NCBI RefSeq assembly: GCF_003340495.1
Contig: NZ_QASA01000001.1
Span: 6,138,001-6,202,000 of the forward strand
Source: Adhaeribacter pallidiroseus
Lineage (GTDB): Bacteria; Bacteroidota; Bacteroidia; Cytophagales; Hymenobacteraceae
Reading direction: 5' to 3'
DNA: 64,000 bases
The notes under the pieces were generated by a model, which worked only from the letters and a program-made list of their open reading frames with translations, had not been told where the DNA came from and did not search any database. The translations under genes were made by a program, and so were the position numbers. Below are positions 53,811 to 62,253 of the stretch, piece after piece; the stretch's first letter is position 1, and every line of letters starts with the position of its first letter.

Positions 53811-54080
53811 ATGGAAAATCTAACTTCCCCTACCAATAATATTGAGAATACTACGAACCTGATTATGCAGGCATTCCGGCATTTTAAGATTCAGGCCAAC
53901 GATGTATTAACCTACGAGCAACTGATCCCATACCTGGAAGAACACGACGAGCACAATCATTTTAAAGACGTGCAACGCGAGGCCGAGTACCATTTAATGA
54001 AAGAAGCACACGCTACGCCGGATGCTTCGGGTTTACGTTTAACGCCGCTGGGTTATAATACTTTGCAGGACAATCAATAA
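53811..54080 (+). CDS. Small hypothetical protein
   Basis: 89 aa, soluble, mostly helical and acidic (DVLTYEQLIPYLEEHDEHNH, VQREAEYHLMKEAHAT). No signal peptide. Composition is natural, and it is followed five bases later by a lipoprotein gene in the same direction, suggesting an operon. No family recognised. Confidence 0.6.
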   Translation: MENLTSPTNNIENTTNLIMQAFRHFKIQANDVLTYEQLIPYLEEHDEHNHFKDVQREAEYHLMKEAHATPDASGLRLTPLGYNTLQDNQ

Positions 54081-54085
54081 TTTTT

Positions 54086-54472
54086 ATGGCAAGCACCACC
54101 AGTAACCAAACCCAATTAGGCCCTAGTTGGATCAGAATAGTTTTTCAGATGGCTTTATGTGGGGTAGTAGGTTGCTGGTTGGCCGCTTGCAGTTCGGCGC
54201 GCGAAACCAGCGAAAGTACCGAGGAGCCGATTGAAGTAGTGACGCAACCAGCTACGATCCAAACGGATGAGCAGCGTCAGCAAATTTACAATAACAGTGC
54301 GGGTGGTAATCCCAATCAGTTGCCTAAACCTAACCTGAATAACCGCGCCAGTGAAGTAAACCGCAAACGCAACATTGAGGATAACGGCACCGATAAACCG
54401 GCTTTAACCCCCAACGAAGTTAGGCCGCAGGAAATCATTCCCCGGGTAGATACCATTCCGAGAACTCCTTAA
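54086..54472 (+). CDS. Hypothetical lipoprotein
   Basis: 128 aa. An unusually long N-terminal extension precedes the hydrophobic core and lipobox (VGCWLAACSSA, lipidated Cys about residue 36). The mature part is polar, rich in Pro, Asn and Glu, and probably disordered (NPNQLPKPNLNNRASEVN). No known domain. The gap to the upstream small gene is 5 bp; convergent with the erythromycin-esterase-like gene, from which it is separated only by A/T-rich DNA with the recurrent motif. Confidence 0.65.
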   Translation: MASTTSNQTQLGPSWIRIVFQMALCGVVGCWLAACSSARETSESTEEPIEVVTQPATIQTDEQRQQIYNNSAGGNPNQLPKPNLNNRASEVNRKRNIEDNGTDKPALTPNEVRPQEIIPRVDTIPRTP

Positions 54473-54502
54473 ATTAAAAAAATTTTAAAAAAATAGCCTC
54501 GG

Positions 54503-55786
54503 CTAGGTTCCCCAAGGGTATAGTTCCGGTGGCTGATGCGCATCGCGGTAATTGTGCAGGGGATATACCGCTTCTGTTTCATCAATAAACAAGAAAGCAT
54601 CGTAGCGCTCCGGCAGGCGGGAAGGAACGTAATTGCCGAAAGCTTCGAACTCGGGGTTATATACCACCCCAATAGCCCGATGACCAATGGGTTTTTGTAA
54701 TTCTTCCAGTTCCCGCAATTCTTCACTGAACAGTAATTTGTCGCCGGGACCCGCGTGATGCAGGTGCGCTTCCCAACTTTTGGGTTTAGCCCGCGGTACT
54801 TCCATTTTTTGCATGGCGGCGCCCCATTGCCGGCCGGCCATTGCCGTACCCCAGTACGAACCGAAACCTACCAGAAACGCATTTTCCCGGCCGTGTTCTT
54901 CCCGGACTAACTGCCCGATGTTAACCATGCCGCTGCGGGCCATATTGGTGGCGCGCGCATCGCCAATGTGTGTGTTGTGTTCCCAAATTATGGCTTTGGC
55001 ATCCGGACCGTGTAAGGTCATCAGGCGATTCAGGGTTTGCATCATGTGGCGGTCGCGCACGTTCCAGGAACTGCCGCCGCTCCGGATCATGGCGCGGTAA
55101 TATTTCTCGGCATTTACGGCTACCAGGGCATTTTGCTCGGCACCAAAATTAGCTTCCCGGTCGCTGGAAAATTGCGGGGCGTTGGCGCTGATTTTTTGCA
55201 GTATTTCCAATACTTCGTTTTCGCAGCCTTTATCTACAAAAGCAATGGCTTCGGCGTAAGCCTGCGGATCGTCGCCGAAGGGTCCAAAACAGCGAAACGC
55301 TTTTTTGGCGGCTTCCACGGTAGTGCCATCATTTTGCTCCAGGTACTGCACAATTTGCTCCAGCGAATCCCAGAGGCTATAAACATCCAGGCCGTAAAAC
55401 CCGGCTTTTTTATCAATAAGTTGATTTTGATTGTGTTCGCGCAGCCATTCTACCAGAGCAGCTACTTCCCAGTTACCCCACATCCAGGTGGGCCAGCGGG
55501 TAAAATTTTTTAAAACATCGTGTACGCTTGTACCCGCCTCGGGGTAGCCCTTTATAAACCGGTTTACCAGGTAACAATCCGGCCAGTCGCCTTCTACGGC
55601 AATAAAATTAAAATTTTTCTCGGTTATCAAACGTCGCGAGATGGCCGTGCGCCAGGTATAATATTCGGAAGTGCCGTGCGACGCTTTGCCTAGTAAAACA
55701 AAGCGGGCATCGCCGATAGCATCCAGTAACACATCCAGACTTTGGGTATTTTCGAGCGGGTAATACGGTAGTTTATTTTTTGCCAT
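54503..55786 (-). CDS. Erythromycin esterase family protein
   Basis: 427 aa, EreA/ChaN-like hydrolase fold. Family motifs: VLLGKASHGTSEYYTWRTAI at the N-terminus (H37), FIAVEGDWPDCYLVNRFIKG, FYGLDVYSLWDSLE and AIIWEHNTHIGDARAT with the late His pair. In most relatives the first motif reads GEASHGT; here the Glu is Lys (K34, AAA instead of GAA), a residue thought to take part in catalysis. Most chromosomal members have no demonstrated macrolide activity, so resistance should not be inferred. No signal peptide. Confidence 0.85.
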   Translation of the reverse strand: MAKNKLPYYPLENTQSLDVLLDAIGDARFVLLGKASHGTSEYYTWRTAISRRLITEKNFNFIAVEGDWPDCYLVNRFIKGYPEAGTSVHDVLKNFTRWPTWMWGNWEVAALVEWLREHNQNQLIDKKAGFYGLDVYSLWDSLEQIVQYLEQNDGTTVEAAKKAFRCFGPFGDDPQAYAEAIAFVDKGCENEVLEILQKISANAPQFSSDREANFGAEQNALVAVNAEKYYRAMIRSGGSSWNVRDRHMMQTLNRLMTLHGPDAKAIIWEHNTHIGDARATNMARSGMVNIGQLVREEHGRENAFLVGFGSYWGTAMAGRQWGAAMQKMEVPRAKPKSWEAHLHHAGPGDKLLFSEELRELEELQKPIGHRAIGVVYNPEFEAFGNYVPSRLPERYDAFLFIDETEAVYPLHNYRDAHQPPELYPWGT

Positions 55787-56089
55787 GATACAACCGGTTT
55801 AACTAAATCTAAATTAATTTTACCCGATTGCCCGATGGTAAGTTGTTTTGAAAGATGTATTTCTATCCAGAATAGTTAGTTATGCCGCTTCTTTCCGTAT
55901 TTATAACAATTAAAACGAAGTCAGGTAAAGGTTGCTTGCACACGAAAATAGCACTGTAAAATAGCCAGAACTGATTGGTTTTTCAGTACTCAGAACTGGT
56001 CAGAAGAACTGTAAAAATCTCTTTACCCTAAGATTTGTGCCCGAATAAATAGTATTTTAAAAATGAAATAGAATTTAAAATTTGCTTAA

Positions 56090-56119
56090 AACAAAAACCT
56101 CCCGAGTACAGGAGGTTTT
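56090..56119 (-). terminator. Terminator of the DUF4197 gene
   Basis: AAAACCTCC/GGAGGTTTT stem with 8-nt loop, about 30 nt beyond the stop on the minus strand, with TTTGTTTT following. Confidence 0.8.
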
Positions 56120-56149
56120 GCGGCAAAAATTTAAAAAATTAAGATCGCT

Positions 56150-56887
56150 CTACGATTTAGCTTGTTTGGAGAATACGCGTTTTAATAAATCCGTGGTACG
56201 GGCAACGGGGTTTTCCCGGATATTGGCTTCTTCCTGGGCTACGAGTAAAAACAAACCGTCCATCGCTTTTTTAGTCGCGTAATCGTTCAGGTTCGGGTTT
56301 ACTTTCTGCGTTAACGGAATGGCATTGTAGGCGTTCATCACGTCGGAGTAATACTTGGTGGCGTAGGTTTTATCCAATGATTTCTGAATGTGCGGGGCAA
56401 AAGCGCGGTATAACTCCTCGGAGGTGGTACGACGCAGAAATTGCGTAGCCGCGTCTTTTTCGCCGGTTAAAATATTCCAGACGTCTTTAAACGTTAATTT
56501 CCGGATAGCCCCCAGAAAAATAGGTTTGGCGGTTTGGGCGGCATCTTCGGCGGCCCGGTTCAGCGACAACACAAATTTATCTACCTGGCTGCCCAAGCCC
56601 ACGCTGCGTAAAGTAGATTCTACGCGTTTAACATCTTCCGGAAACGGAATGCGTATTAACTGATTACCAAAATAACCGTCTTTTTGCGAAGCCTGGGTAG
56701 CGCCTTTGGCAATACCTTGCGTTAAAGCTTCTTTTAAACCACCGGCTACTTCATCCGAAGTAAGCGGTTTTTTTTTATTTAAAGCATTGTTAATCTGACC
56801 AGAACTCGGGAGTTTAATTAATTGGCCGGAGCAGTTAAAAGAAAAAAAGGCGAAAAATAACAAAAGGTATACGGAAGTAGTTTTCAT
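56150..56887 (-). CDS. DUF4197 domain-containing lipoprotein
   Basis: 245 aa from ATG 56887 (four codons after an alternative start). The signal peptide ends FFSFNCSGQ, possibly a lipobox. The rest is a single helical DUF4197 domain: DEVAGGLKEALTQGIAKGAT, GYFGNQLIRIPFPEDVKRVE, VDKFVLSLNRAAEDAAQTAK, FLRRTTSEELYRAFAPHIQK and YATKKAMDGLFLLVAQEEAN. Length is typical. Envelope protein of unknown function. Divergent from cinA with about 47 bp between. Confidence 0.88.
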   Translation of the reverse strand: MKTTSVYLLLFFAFFSFNCSGQLIKLPSSGQINNALNKKKPLTSDEVAGGLKEALTQGIAKGATQASQKDGYFGNQLIRIPFPEDVKRVESTLRSVGLGSQVDKFVLSLNRAAEDAAQTAKPIFLGAIRKLTFKDVWNILTGEKDAATQFLRRTTSEELYRAFAPHIQKSLDKTYATKYYSDVMNAYNAIPLTQKVNPNLNDYATKKAMDGLFLLVAQEEANIRENPVARTTDLLKRVFSKQAKS

Positions 56888-56934
56888 GCGAAGATTCATA
56901 GTAACATTACATTAAAGCTCAATCTACCCATTAA

Positions 56935-58217
56935 ATGCAGAAATCGAACCAAACCCCTAACATTGTATTGGCCGAAATAATTACCATCGGCGACGAAATT
57001 TTATACGGCCAGGTAGTAGACACTAATTCAGCGTTTATGGGCGCGGAACTAGGGAAAATAGGCATTAAAGTAAAACAAATTACCTCCGTATCCGACGACC
57101 CAACGCATATTGTGCAGGCTCTGGATGCCGCCCGCACCCGCGCTGACGTTATTTTAATTACCGGCGGCTTAGGACCTACCAAAGATGATTTAACCAAAAC
57201 CACGCTGGCGAAATACTTTAACGTGGGCTTAAAACTCGACGAACAATCGCTGGCCGATGTAACCGAAATTTTTAAAAATACGGTCGGGAAGTAACCGAAC
57301 TGAACCGGCAGCAAGCTTTTTTACCCGCAAATTGCCAACCCGTGCGCAACATTATGGGAACCGCGCCGGGCATGTGGTTTCACGTGGATGGTAAAATTAT
57401 GGTGTCGATGCCGGGGGTGCCTTTCGAAATGAAAACCATGATGACTGATATTGTACTGCCCCGTTTGCAGCAGCATTTTGGCATGCCCAAAATTAATCAC
57501 AAAGTAGTCATGACCATTGGCATTGGCGAATCGTTTCTGGCCGAAAAAATAGCTGCTTGGGAAGATCAGTTGCCGCCGCATATTAAACTGGCGTATTTGC
57601 CCAAACTAGGCAGTGTAAGATTACGGTTAACCGGTCTGGATACCGGTACCGGCGATTTGGAAACCGAGATGCAGGCCGAAGTAGATAAACTAAGCACCAT
57701 TATTCCAGAGTATATTTTTGCTTACGGCGAAGTAAGCTTACCCGAAGCCATTGGTAATTTATTAAAAAAACATTACCTGACCATTGCTACCGCCGAAAGC
57801 TGCACGGGTGGGATGGTGGCGCAAAAACTAACCAGCATCTCGGGTTCGTCGGCGTACTTTAAAGGTGGTATAGTGGCCTACGACAACGCTGTAAAAGCCG
57901 AACAGTTAGGGGTATCCGAAACTACTCTGGAAACTTTTGGCGCCGTAAGCGAAGAAACAGTAAGTGAGATGGCGCAAAACGTACGGCAGCTTTTAAAAAC
58001 CGATATTGGCATTGCTACCAGCGGCATAGCCGGACCAACCGGCGGCACCCCGGAAAAGCCCGTTGGCACCATTTGGATTGCTTACGCTGATGCGCACCAA
58101 ACCATTGCCAAAAAACTAAATTTTAACCGTACCCGCGAATTAAATATCGAATACACCACCATGAACGTGCTGAACCTGGTGCGGCAAAGTTTACCGGAAG
58201 CATTTCGAATCGGGTAA
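56935..58217 (+). pseudogene. cinA: cinA-like gene (competence/damage-inducible protein) with a frameshift
   Basis: The first 119 codons (56935-57294) encode the CinA N-terminal MoCF_BD domain (AEIITIGDEILYGQVVDTNS, LITGGLGPTKDDLTKTTLAK). At the A-run 57274-57278 the frame is lost. One extra A would turn IFKN into IFKKYGREVTELNRQQAFLP and join the frame that continues to 58217. That part holds MPGVPFEMKTMM and the C-terminal nicotinamide-nucleotide amidase domain (LTIATAESCTGGMVAQKLTS, GIATSGIAGPTGGTPEKPVG). The restored protein is about 427 aa, a normal CinA length. Known role: NMN deamidation and pyrophosphatase-type housekeeping. Either a sequencing indel or a true frameshift. Confidence 0.88.
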
Positions 58218-58232
58218 TTTTTTCTAACTTTG
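58203..58232 (+). promoter_or_regulatory. Promoter of the E2 gene
   Basis: TTTC at 58203-58206, 18 bp, then TAACTTTG (58225-58232), an exact TAnnTTTG. It gives a leader of about 135 nt before the E2 ATG and lies at the end of the cinA gene. Confidence 0.45.
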
Positions 58233-58373
58233 ACCGGCAAAAAGGCCTATTTTTTTAAATTTTGTTATTTCGACACGGCTCATTAAACCATTTGTAGTGG
58301 GCTTATCCCGAAATAAATACCGAAAAATCAGTCTTACATTGCTTTTAATAGCGCAACACTCCAATCTAAAAAT

Positions 58374-59774
58374 ATGGCACTGGTAGAAATGGTAATGCCC
58401 AAAATGGGCGAAAGTATCATGGAAGGAACGGTACTACGTTGGTTAAAACAAGTCGGCGATCGCATCGAAGAAGATGAGTCGGTACTGGAAGTAGCCACCG
58501 ATAAAGTAGACACCGAAGTGCCCGCCATTCAGGGAGGAATTTTATCTAAGATTTTAGCGAACGAAGGCGATGTTATTCCGGTAGGCCAGGCTATTGCTTT
58601 GATTGATACTACCGGCGATGGTACGGTGCCCACAAGTGAACCCGCCGCTGCCTCAACCATTAGTGATCCGGAACCAGCGGCTACGTTAAATGCCGTTAGT
58701 AATCCAACAGTAGCGGTTGCTGCCCCGGTTGAAGCGGCATCTGCCCCAAGCCTAGTTAAAGCCAAACAAGTATTTGAAGGCCGTTTTTACTCGCCCCTGG
58801 TAATGAACATTGCCCGGGAAGAAAACATCAGCATGGCCGAACTGGAGCAAATTCCGGGTACGGGCAACGAAGGCCGGGTAACCAAAAAAGATATCCTGGA
58901 ATACCTGGAACACCGGCACGAAACCCAGGATAATAAGGCAGCTGCTGCTCCCGAAGCCGCTACTCCGGTTGAAATAACCGCTCCGGTTTCAACGCCAGCG
59001 CAAGAAACAGCACAACCGGCGCCGAAACCAACTATTGCCGCGCAACCAGCCGTATCGGTGAGCGGTAACGTAGAAATCATCGAGATGGACCGCATGCGCA
59101 AAATGATTGCGCAACGCATGGTAGATAGCAAACGCATTGCCCCGCACGTTACTTCTTTCGTGGAAGCTGACGTGACCAATATTGTGATGTGGCGCAACAA
59201 GATGAAAGATGCCTACCAAAAACGCGAAGGCGAAAACCTGACTTTCACGCCCATTTTTATCGAAGCCGTAGCCAAAGCCATCAAGGATTTTCCGATGATT
59301 AACATTTCCGTAGATGGCGACCGCATTGTCCGGAAACGCGACATTAACATTGGCATGGCCGTAGCCTTGCCGAGCGGTAACTTAATTGTGCCGGTCATCA
59401 AAAACGCCGACCAGATGAACCTGAACGGCATTACCAAAAAAGTAAATGATTTAGCGAACCGTGCCCGTATCAACAAATTAACCCCCGACGATTTATCGGA
59501 TGGTACTTATACCTTAACCAACGTGGGTTCTTTTGGCAACGTGTTGGGTACGCCCATTATCATGCAGCCGCAGGTTGCAATTATGGCCGTAGGCGCTATC
59601 AAGAAAAAACCAGCGGTAATCGAAACCCCGCAAGGCGACTTAATCGGTATCCGCCACTTCATGTTCCTATCGCATTCCTACGACCACCGCGTGGTAGATG
59701 GCTCCCTGGGCGGCATGTTCGTAAAACGCGTTGCTGATTACCTGGAAGGCTTTGATTTAGATACAAAAATTTAA
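58374..59774 (+). CDS. 2-oxo acid dehydrogenase E2 component (dihydrolipoamide acyltransferase)
   Basis: 466 aa. N-terminal lipoyl domain (1-80) with the lipoylated K44 in EVATDKVDTEVPA. Ala/Pro/Thr-rich linker, then E3-binding domain (about 137-180: YSPLVMNIAREENISMAELE, GRVTKKDILEYLE). A second flexible linker leads to the catalytic acyltransferase domain (about 240-466) ending in SYDHRVVDGSLGG with H438 and D442. Architecture fits branched-chain or pyruvate dehydrogenase E2; the specific complex cannot be read because no E1 or E3 gene is adjacent. Cytoplasmic core of a multienzyme complex. Confidence 0.93.
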   Translation: MALVEMVMPKMGESIMEGTVLRWLKQVGDRIEEDESVLEVATDKVDTEVPAIQGGILSKILANEGDVIPVGQAIALIDTTGDGTVPTSEPAAASTISDPEPAATLNAVSNPTVAVAAPVEAASAPSLVKAKQVFEGRFYSPLVMNIAREENISMAELEQIPGTGNEGRVTKKDILEYLEHRHETQDNKAAAAPEAATPVEITAPVSTPAQETAQPAPKPTIAAQPAVSVSGNVEIIEMDRMRKMIAQRMVDSKRIAPHVTSFVEADVTNIVMWRNKMKDAYQKREGENLTFTPIFIEAVAKAIKDFPMINISVDGDRIVRKRDINIGMAVALPSGNLIVPVIKNADQMNLNGITKKVNDLANRARINKLTPDDLSDGTYTLTNVGSFGNVLGTPIIMQPQVAIMAVGAIKKKPAVIETPQGDLIGIRHFMFLSHSYDHRVVDGSLGGMFVKRVADYLEGFDLDTKI

Positions 59775-59781
59775 AAAAACA

Positions 59782-59813
59782 AAAAAGCGCATCTACCGGA
59801 TGCGCTTTTTTTA
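59782..59813 (+). terminator. Terminator of the E2 gene
   Basis: A 13-bp stem AAAAAAGCGCATC/GATGCGCTTTTTT with TACCG loop, 8 nt after the stop. Confidence 0.9.
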
Positions 59814-59896
59814 TGAAATCAAATTAAAAAAGATCAAGATGCTTATTCCGTTATAAGGAGCAAATGACCGCTTAGCTGCATTAGAATTTAAAATTT

Positions 59897-60292
59897 TCAG
59901 AAACTTTTAAATTCATAAAAGGCTGAATCCAGATCATAAACAATGTTCAGATTTTTATAGTAATCAAGGGATACAATGGTGACTTCACTTACAAATAGCG
60001 GGTTATCGTAAGTATTTAAGAATTTTACTTCCGGTAATTGCACATACCGGGTATTACGGATGGCAAGGTTCTTTTCTCCTTGTTCTACAATTTGGATAGT
60101 GTCCTGGTAACTTTTTAGTAAAACATCGATCTCAAAATTCTTCTTAGTGACTTCACAAATGTAATTTCCTATAAATAACGGTCTGGCGTCTTGCTCCGCA
60201 TCCGCAATCGGCTGGTCTTCTTTTTGGCAGGAAACGAGAGAAAGAATACAAAAACTAAAAGCAATGGACGATACGCTAAGTATACTTTTCAT
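59897..60292 (-). CDS. Hypothetical lipoprotein
   Basis: 131 aa. Signal peptide with lipobox (FCILSLVSCQKE). The mature part is beta-rich (FIGNYICEVTKKNFEIDVLL, SEVTIVSLDYYKNLNIVYDL) with one remaining Cys. No family recognised; the size and pattern suggest a small envelope beta-sandwich. It is isolated, facing the E2 gene convergently. Confidence 0.65.
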   Translation of the reverse strand: MKSILSVSSIAFSFCILSLVSCQKEDQPIADAEQDARPLFIGNYICEVTKKNFEIDVLLKSYQDTIQIVEQGEKNLAIRNTRYVQLPEVKFLNTYDNPLFVSEVTIVSLDYYKNLNIVYDLDSAFYEFKSF

Positions 60293-60625
60293 GTAGTTTA
60301 CGTTTGTTTTGCGGGTTACTTCAATTTTAATAATTAATCCTGATTGATATTATTAAAGCCTCATTAAACAAATTAATGAAAATTAATTATAGTATAACAT
60401 ATTGATATTGTATTGCTTATTAGACTCTGCAATTAATGAATAAAGCTTATGTCTTGAGTTTTGTAAGAGGTAAAGTAATCAGGTTAAATTTAAATCCTAT
60501 CAGCTTTCATTGGTTATTTTTTTTCCTACAGAATTCCCATTTTGCTAAGACTTGCGCCAGAAAAGAAAACCAATTAGAAAACAACTACAATTTTTAAAAT
60601 TTTAATTTTCAACCCTTCATCAAAC
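60293..60625. other. Intergenic AT-rich region
   Basis: About 330 bp with no gene; the first part must contain the lipoprotein promoter. A degenerate A/T motif lies near 60590. Confidence 0.4.
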
Positions 60626-60808
60626 AGCAGCTAAAAGCAAAGACACCAGTTTGGCTATTGAGGGCCTTCTAAGGTTCCGGTGTGCAGCATCCGAGACACG
60701 AGCAAAGGAAGCTTAGACTACTTAAAGCTCCCCTCTCCGCCCGGAGAGGGGCCGGGGGTGAGGCTAGATAGCACCGCCGCCTGGAGACGAGAACCGGCTC
60801 CAACGAAA
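60626..60808 (+). repeat. Interspersed repeat, copy C
   Basis: Shares with copies A and B, in the same order, AGCTAAAAGCAAAGACACC, CAGTTTGGCTATTGAGG, TTCTAAGGTTCCGGTG, GGCTAGATAGCACCG and GAGAACCGGCTCCAACG. The middle differs: it has a 10-bp perfect stem CCCCTCTCCG/CGGAGAGGGG (60730-60751). Short frames in both directions across it are by-products of the repeat. Confidence 0.78.
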
Positions 60809-60910
60809 ACCATTCCTTCAATCTGTTCATTTTACAAAATCCCCACTTATCCAATCCCGGACAGGCTGTCCATTCGTGGACACATTTCAGAAGCGTAAAT
60901 AAACGCAAAA

Positions 60911-60925
60911 TACTGATAATCAGTA
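60911..60925. promoter_or_regulatory. Palindromic candidate operator of the efflux operon
   Basis: TACTGAT-A-ATCAGTA, a 7-bp perfect inverted repeat 61 bp upstream of the adaptor gene start; a plausible repressor-binding site. No regulator gene is adjacent in this window. Confidence 0.4.
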
Positions 60926-60985
60926 ATCAAGCTTTCCTGGCATCTGCTTTGGAAATAAATACGCAAGTCGTTAACATTTCTAAAA

Positions 60986-62233
60986 ATGGACAGAGAAATT
61001 GCTCCGGAAAAGCTCCGGAAAAATAAACTAAAAAACTACAGCAAACTAGCCGGACTCGTATTGTTGGTAGCCACGGGTTTGCTGGCCTTCCGGTTTGCCC
61101 TGCGTACTTCCGAGAATCGCTCCAGCTTACGTACTTCGGTAGTGACGCAAGGCCCCATCGAAGCTTCGTTGAACGCCACAGGCGTATTGGTCCCCGAAAA
61201 CGAAGCGGTGGTTACCAGTCCCATTCAGGCCCGTTTAGAAGCAGCGCTGCACCACGCCGGCGAAAAAATAAACGCCAATCAACCCATTCTGCAACTCGAC
61301 AAAGAATACATCAAACTGGCTTTCCAGAAATTGCAGGACGAGCAGCAACTGAACCAAAACGAAACCAGCAAACTGCAATTAAAACTGACCAAAGAAGTAA
61401 GCGAGCTGCAATCCCGGTACAACATTAAGCAAATGCAGGTAAAACGCCTGCAAGCCGCCCTCAGCGACGAAAAATACTTGCTTTCCATTGGCGGCGGCAC
61501 CGAAGAAAACGTGCGGCAAGCCGAAATGAACCTAAAAGTAGCCCAACTGGAAGCGGACCAACTGGCCGCACAAATCCGACAGCAACAACAAGCGAATGCC
61601 GCCGACCTGAAAGACGTGGGCTTTGAAATGAGCATGCAGGAACGCAACCTGCAGGAAATGCAACGCAAACTCGACCAGGCCGATATTAAATCGCCGATCA
61701 GCGGCGTGCTCACTTTTGTAAACGAAGAAATTGGCAGCACGGTAAATCCCGGCGACGCTCTGGTGCGGGTTGCCGATTTAAGCAGCTTTAAAGTAAAAGC
61801 CACCATCGCCGATTCGTACGCCGGCCAGTTACAACCCGGCGGAGCTGTAACGGTGCGCCTGAACGATACCGACCTGAAGGGAACCATCGCGACCATCCGG
61901 CCCGCCGTCGAAAATAACCTGGTTACGTTCTTCGTGCAGCTAGACCAGAAAAATCATCCGGAATTGCGGTCTAACTTAAAGGTAGAAGTATTTGTGATTA
62001 CTTCTTTTAAAAACCAGGCCACGCGGGTGAAAAACGGTCCTTTCTTTACCGGTGCCCGCGACCAGAAAGTATTCGTGATAAAAGGAGATAAAGCCATTGC
62101 CCGCAGGGTGCAAATTGGCTTGAGCAACTTTGATTGGGTAGAGCTGCAAGGCGTGAAGCCCGGCGAAGAAATTATTATCTCGGATACCAAGGAACTCCAG
62201 CATCTGGATGAGTTTAACATTACCAACGATTAA
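60986..62233 (+). CDS. Efflux periplasmic adaptor (HlyD/MacA-like membrane fusion protein)
   Basis: 415 aa. N-terminal membrane anchor (about 21-40, LAGLVLLVATGLLAFRF). Split biotinyl-lipoyl-like domain (TSPIQARLEAALHHAGEKIN, then DIKSPISGVLTFVNEEIGST) around a long coiled coil (about 105-225, Gln/Leu/Glu-rich). Beta-barrel and membrane-proximal domains follow (about 255-415, VKPGEEIIISDTKEL). It bridges the inner-membrane transporter to TolC. First gene of an operon with the TolC homologue (20-bp gap) and the ABC ATPase (ATGA overlap), a MacA-TolC-MacB-like arrangement. Confidence 0.9.
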   Translation: MDREIAPEKLRKNKLKNYSKLAGLVLLVATGLLAFRFALRTSENRSSLRTSVVTQGPIEASLNATGVLVPENEAVVTSPIQARLEAALHHAGEKINANQPILQLDKEYIKLAFQKLQDEQQLNQNETSKLQLKLTKEVSELQSRYNIKQMQVKRLQAALSDEKYLLSIGGGTEENVRQAEMNLKVAQLEADQLAAQIRQQQQANAADLKDVGFEMSMQERNLQEMQRKLDQADIKSPISGVLTFVNEEIGSTVNPGDALVRVADLSSFKVKATIADSYAGQLQPGGAVTVRLNDTDLKGTIATIRPAVENNLVTFFVQLDQKNHPELRSNLKVEVFVITSFKNQATRVKNGPFFTGARDQKVFVIKGDKAIARRVQIGLSNFDWVELQGVKPGEEIIISDTKELQHLDEFNITND

Positions 62234-62253
62234 TACCCGTAACAGCCGACACG

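Noticed and set aside
54503-55786. Macrolide resistance determinant
   Set aside because: Only the broad erythromycin-esterase family is supported, and a motif Glu is replaced by Lys.
60669-60908. Frames on both strands of about 70-80 codons
   Set aside because: They cover repeat copy C and its hairpin; composition is that of the repeat.
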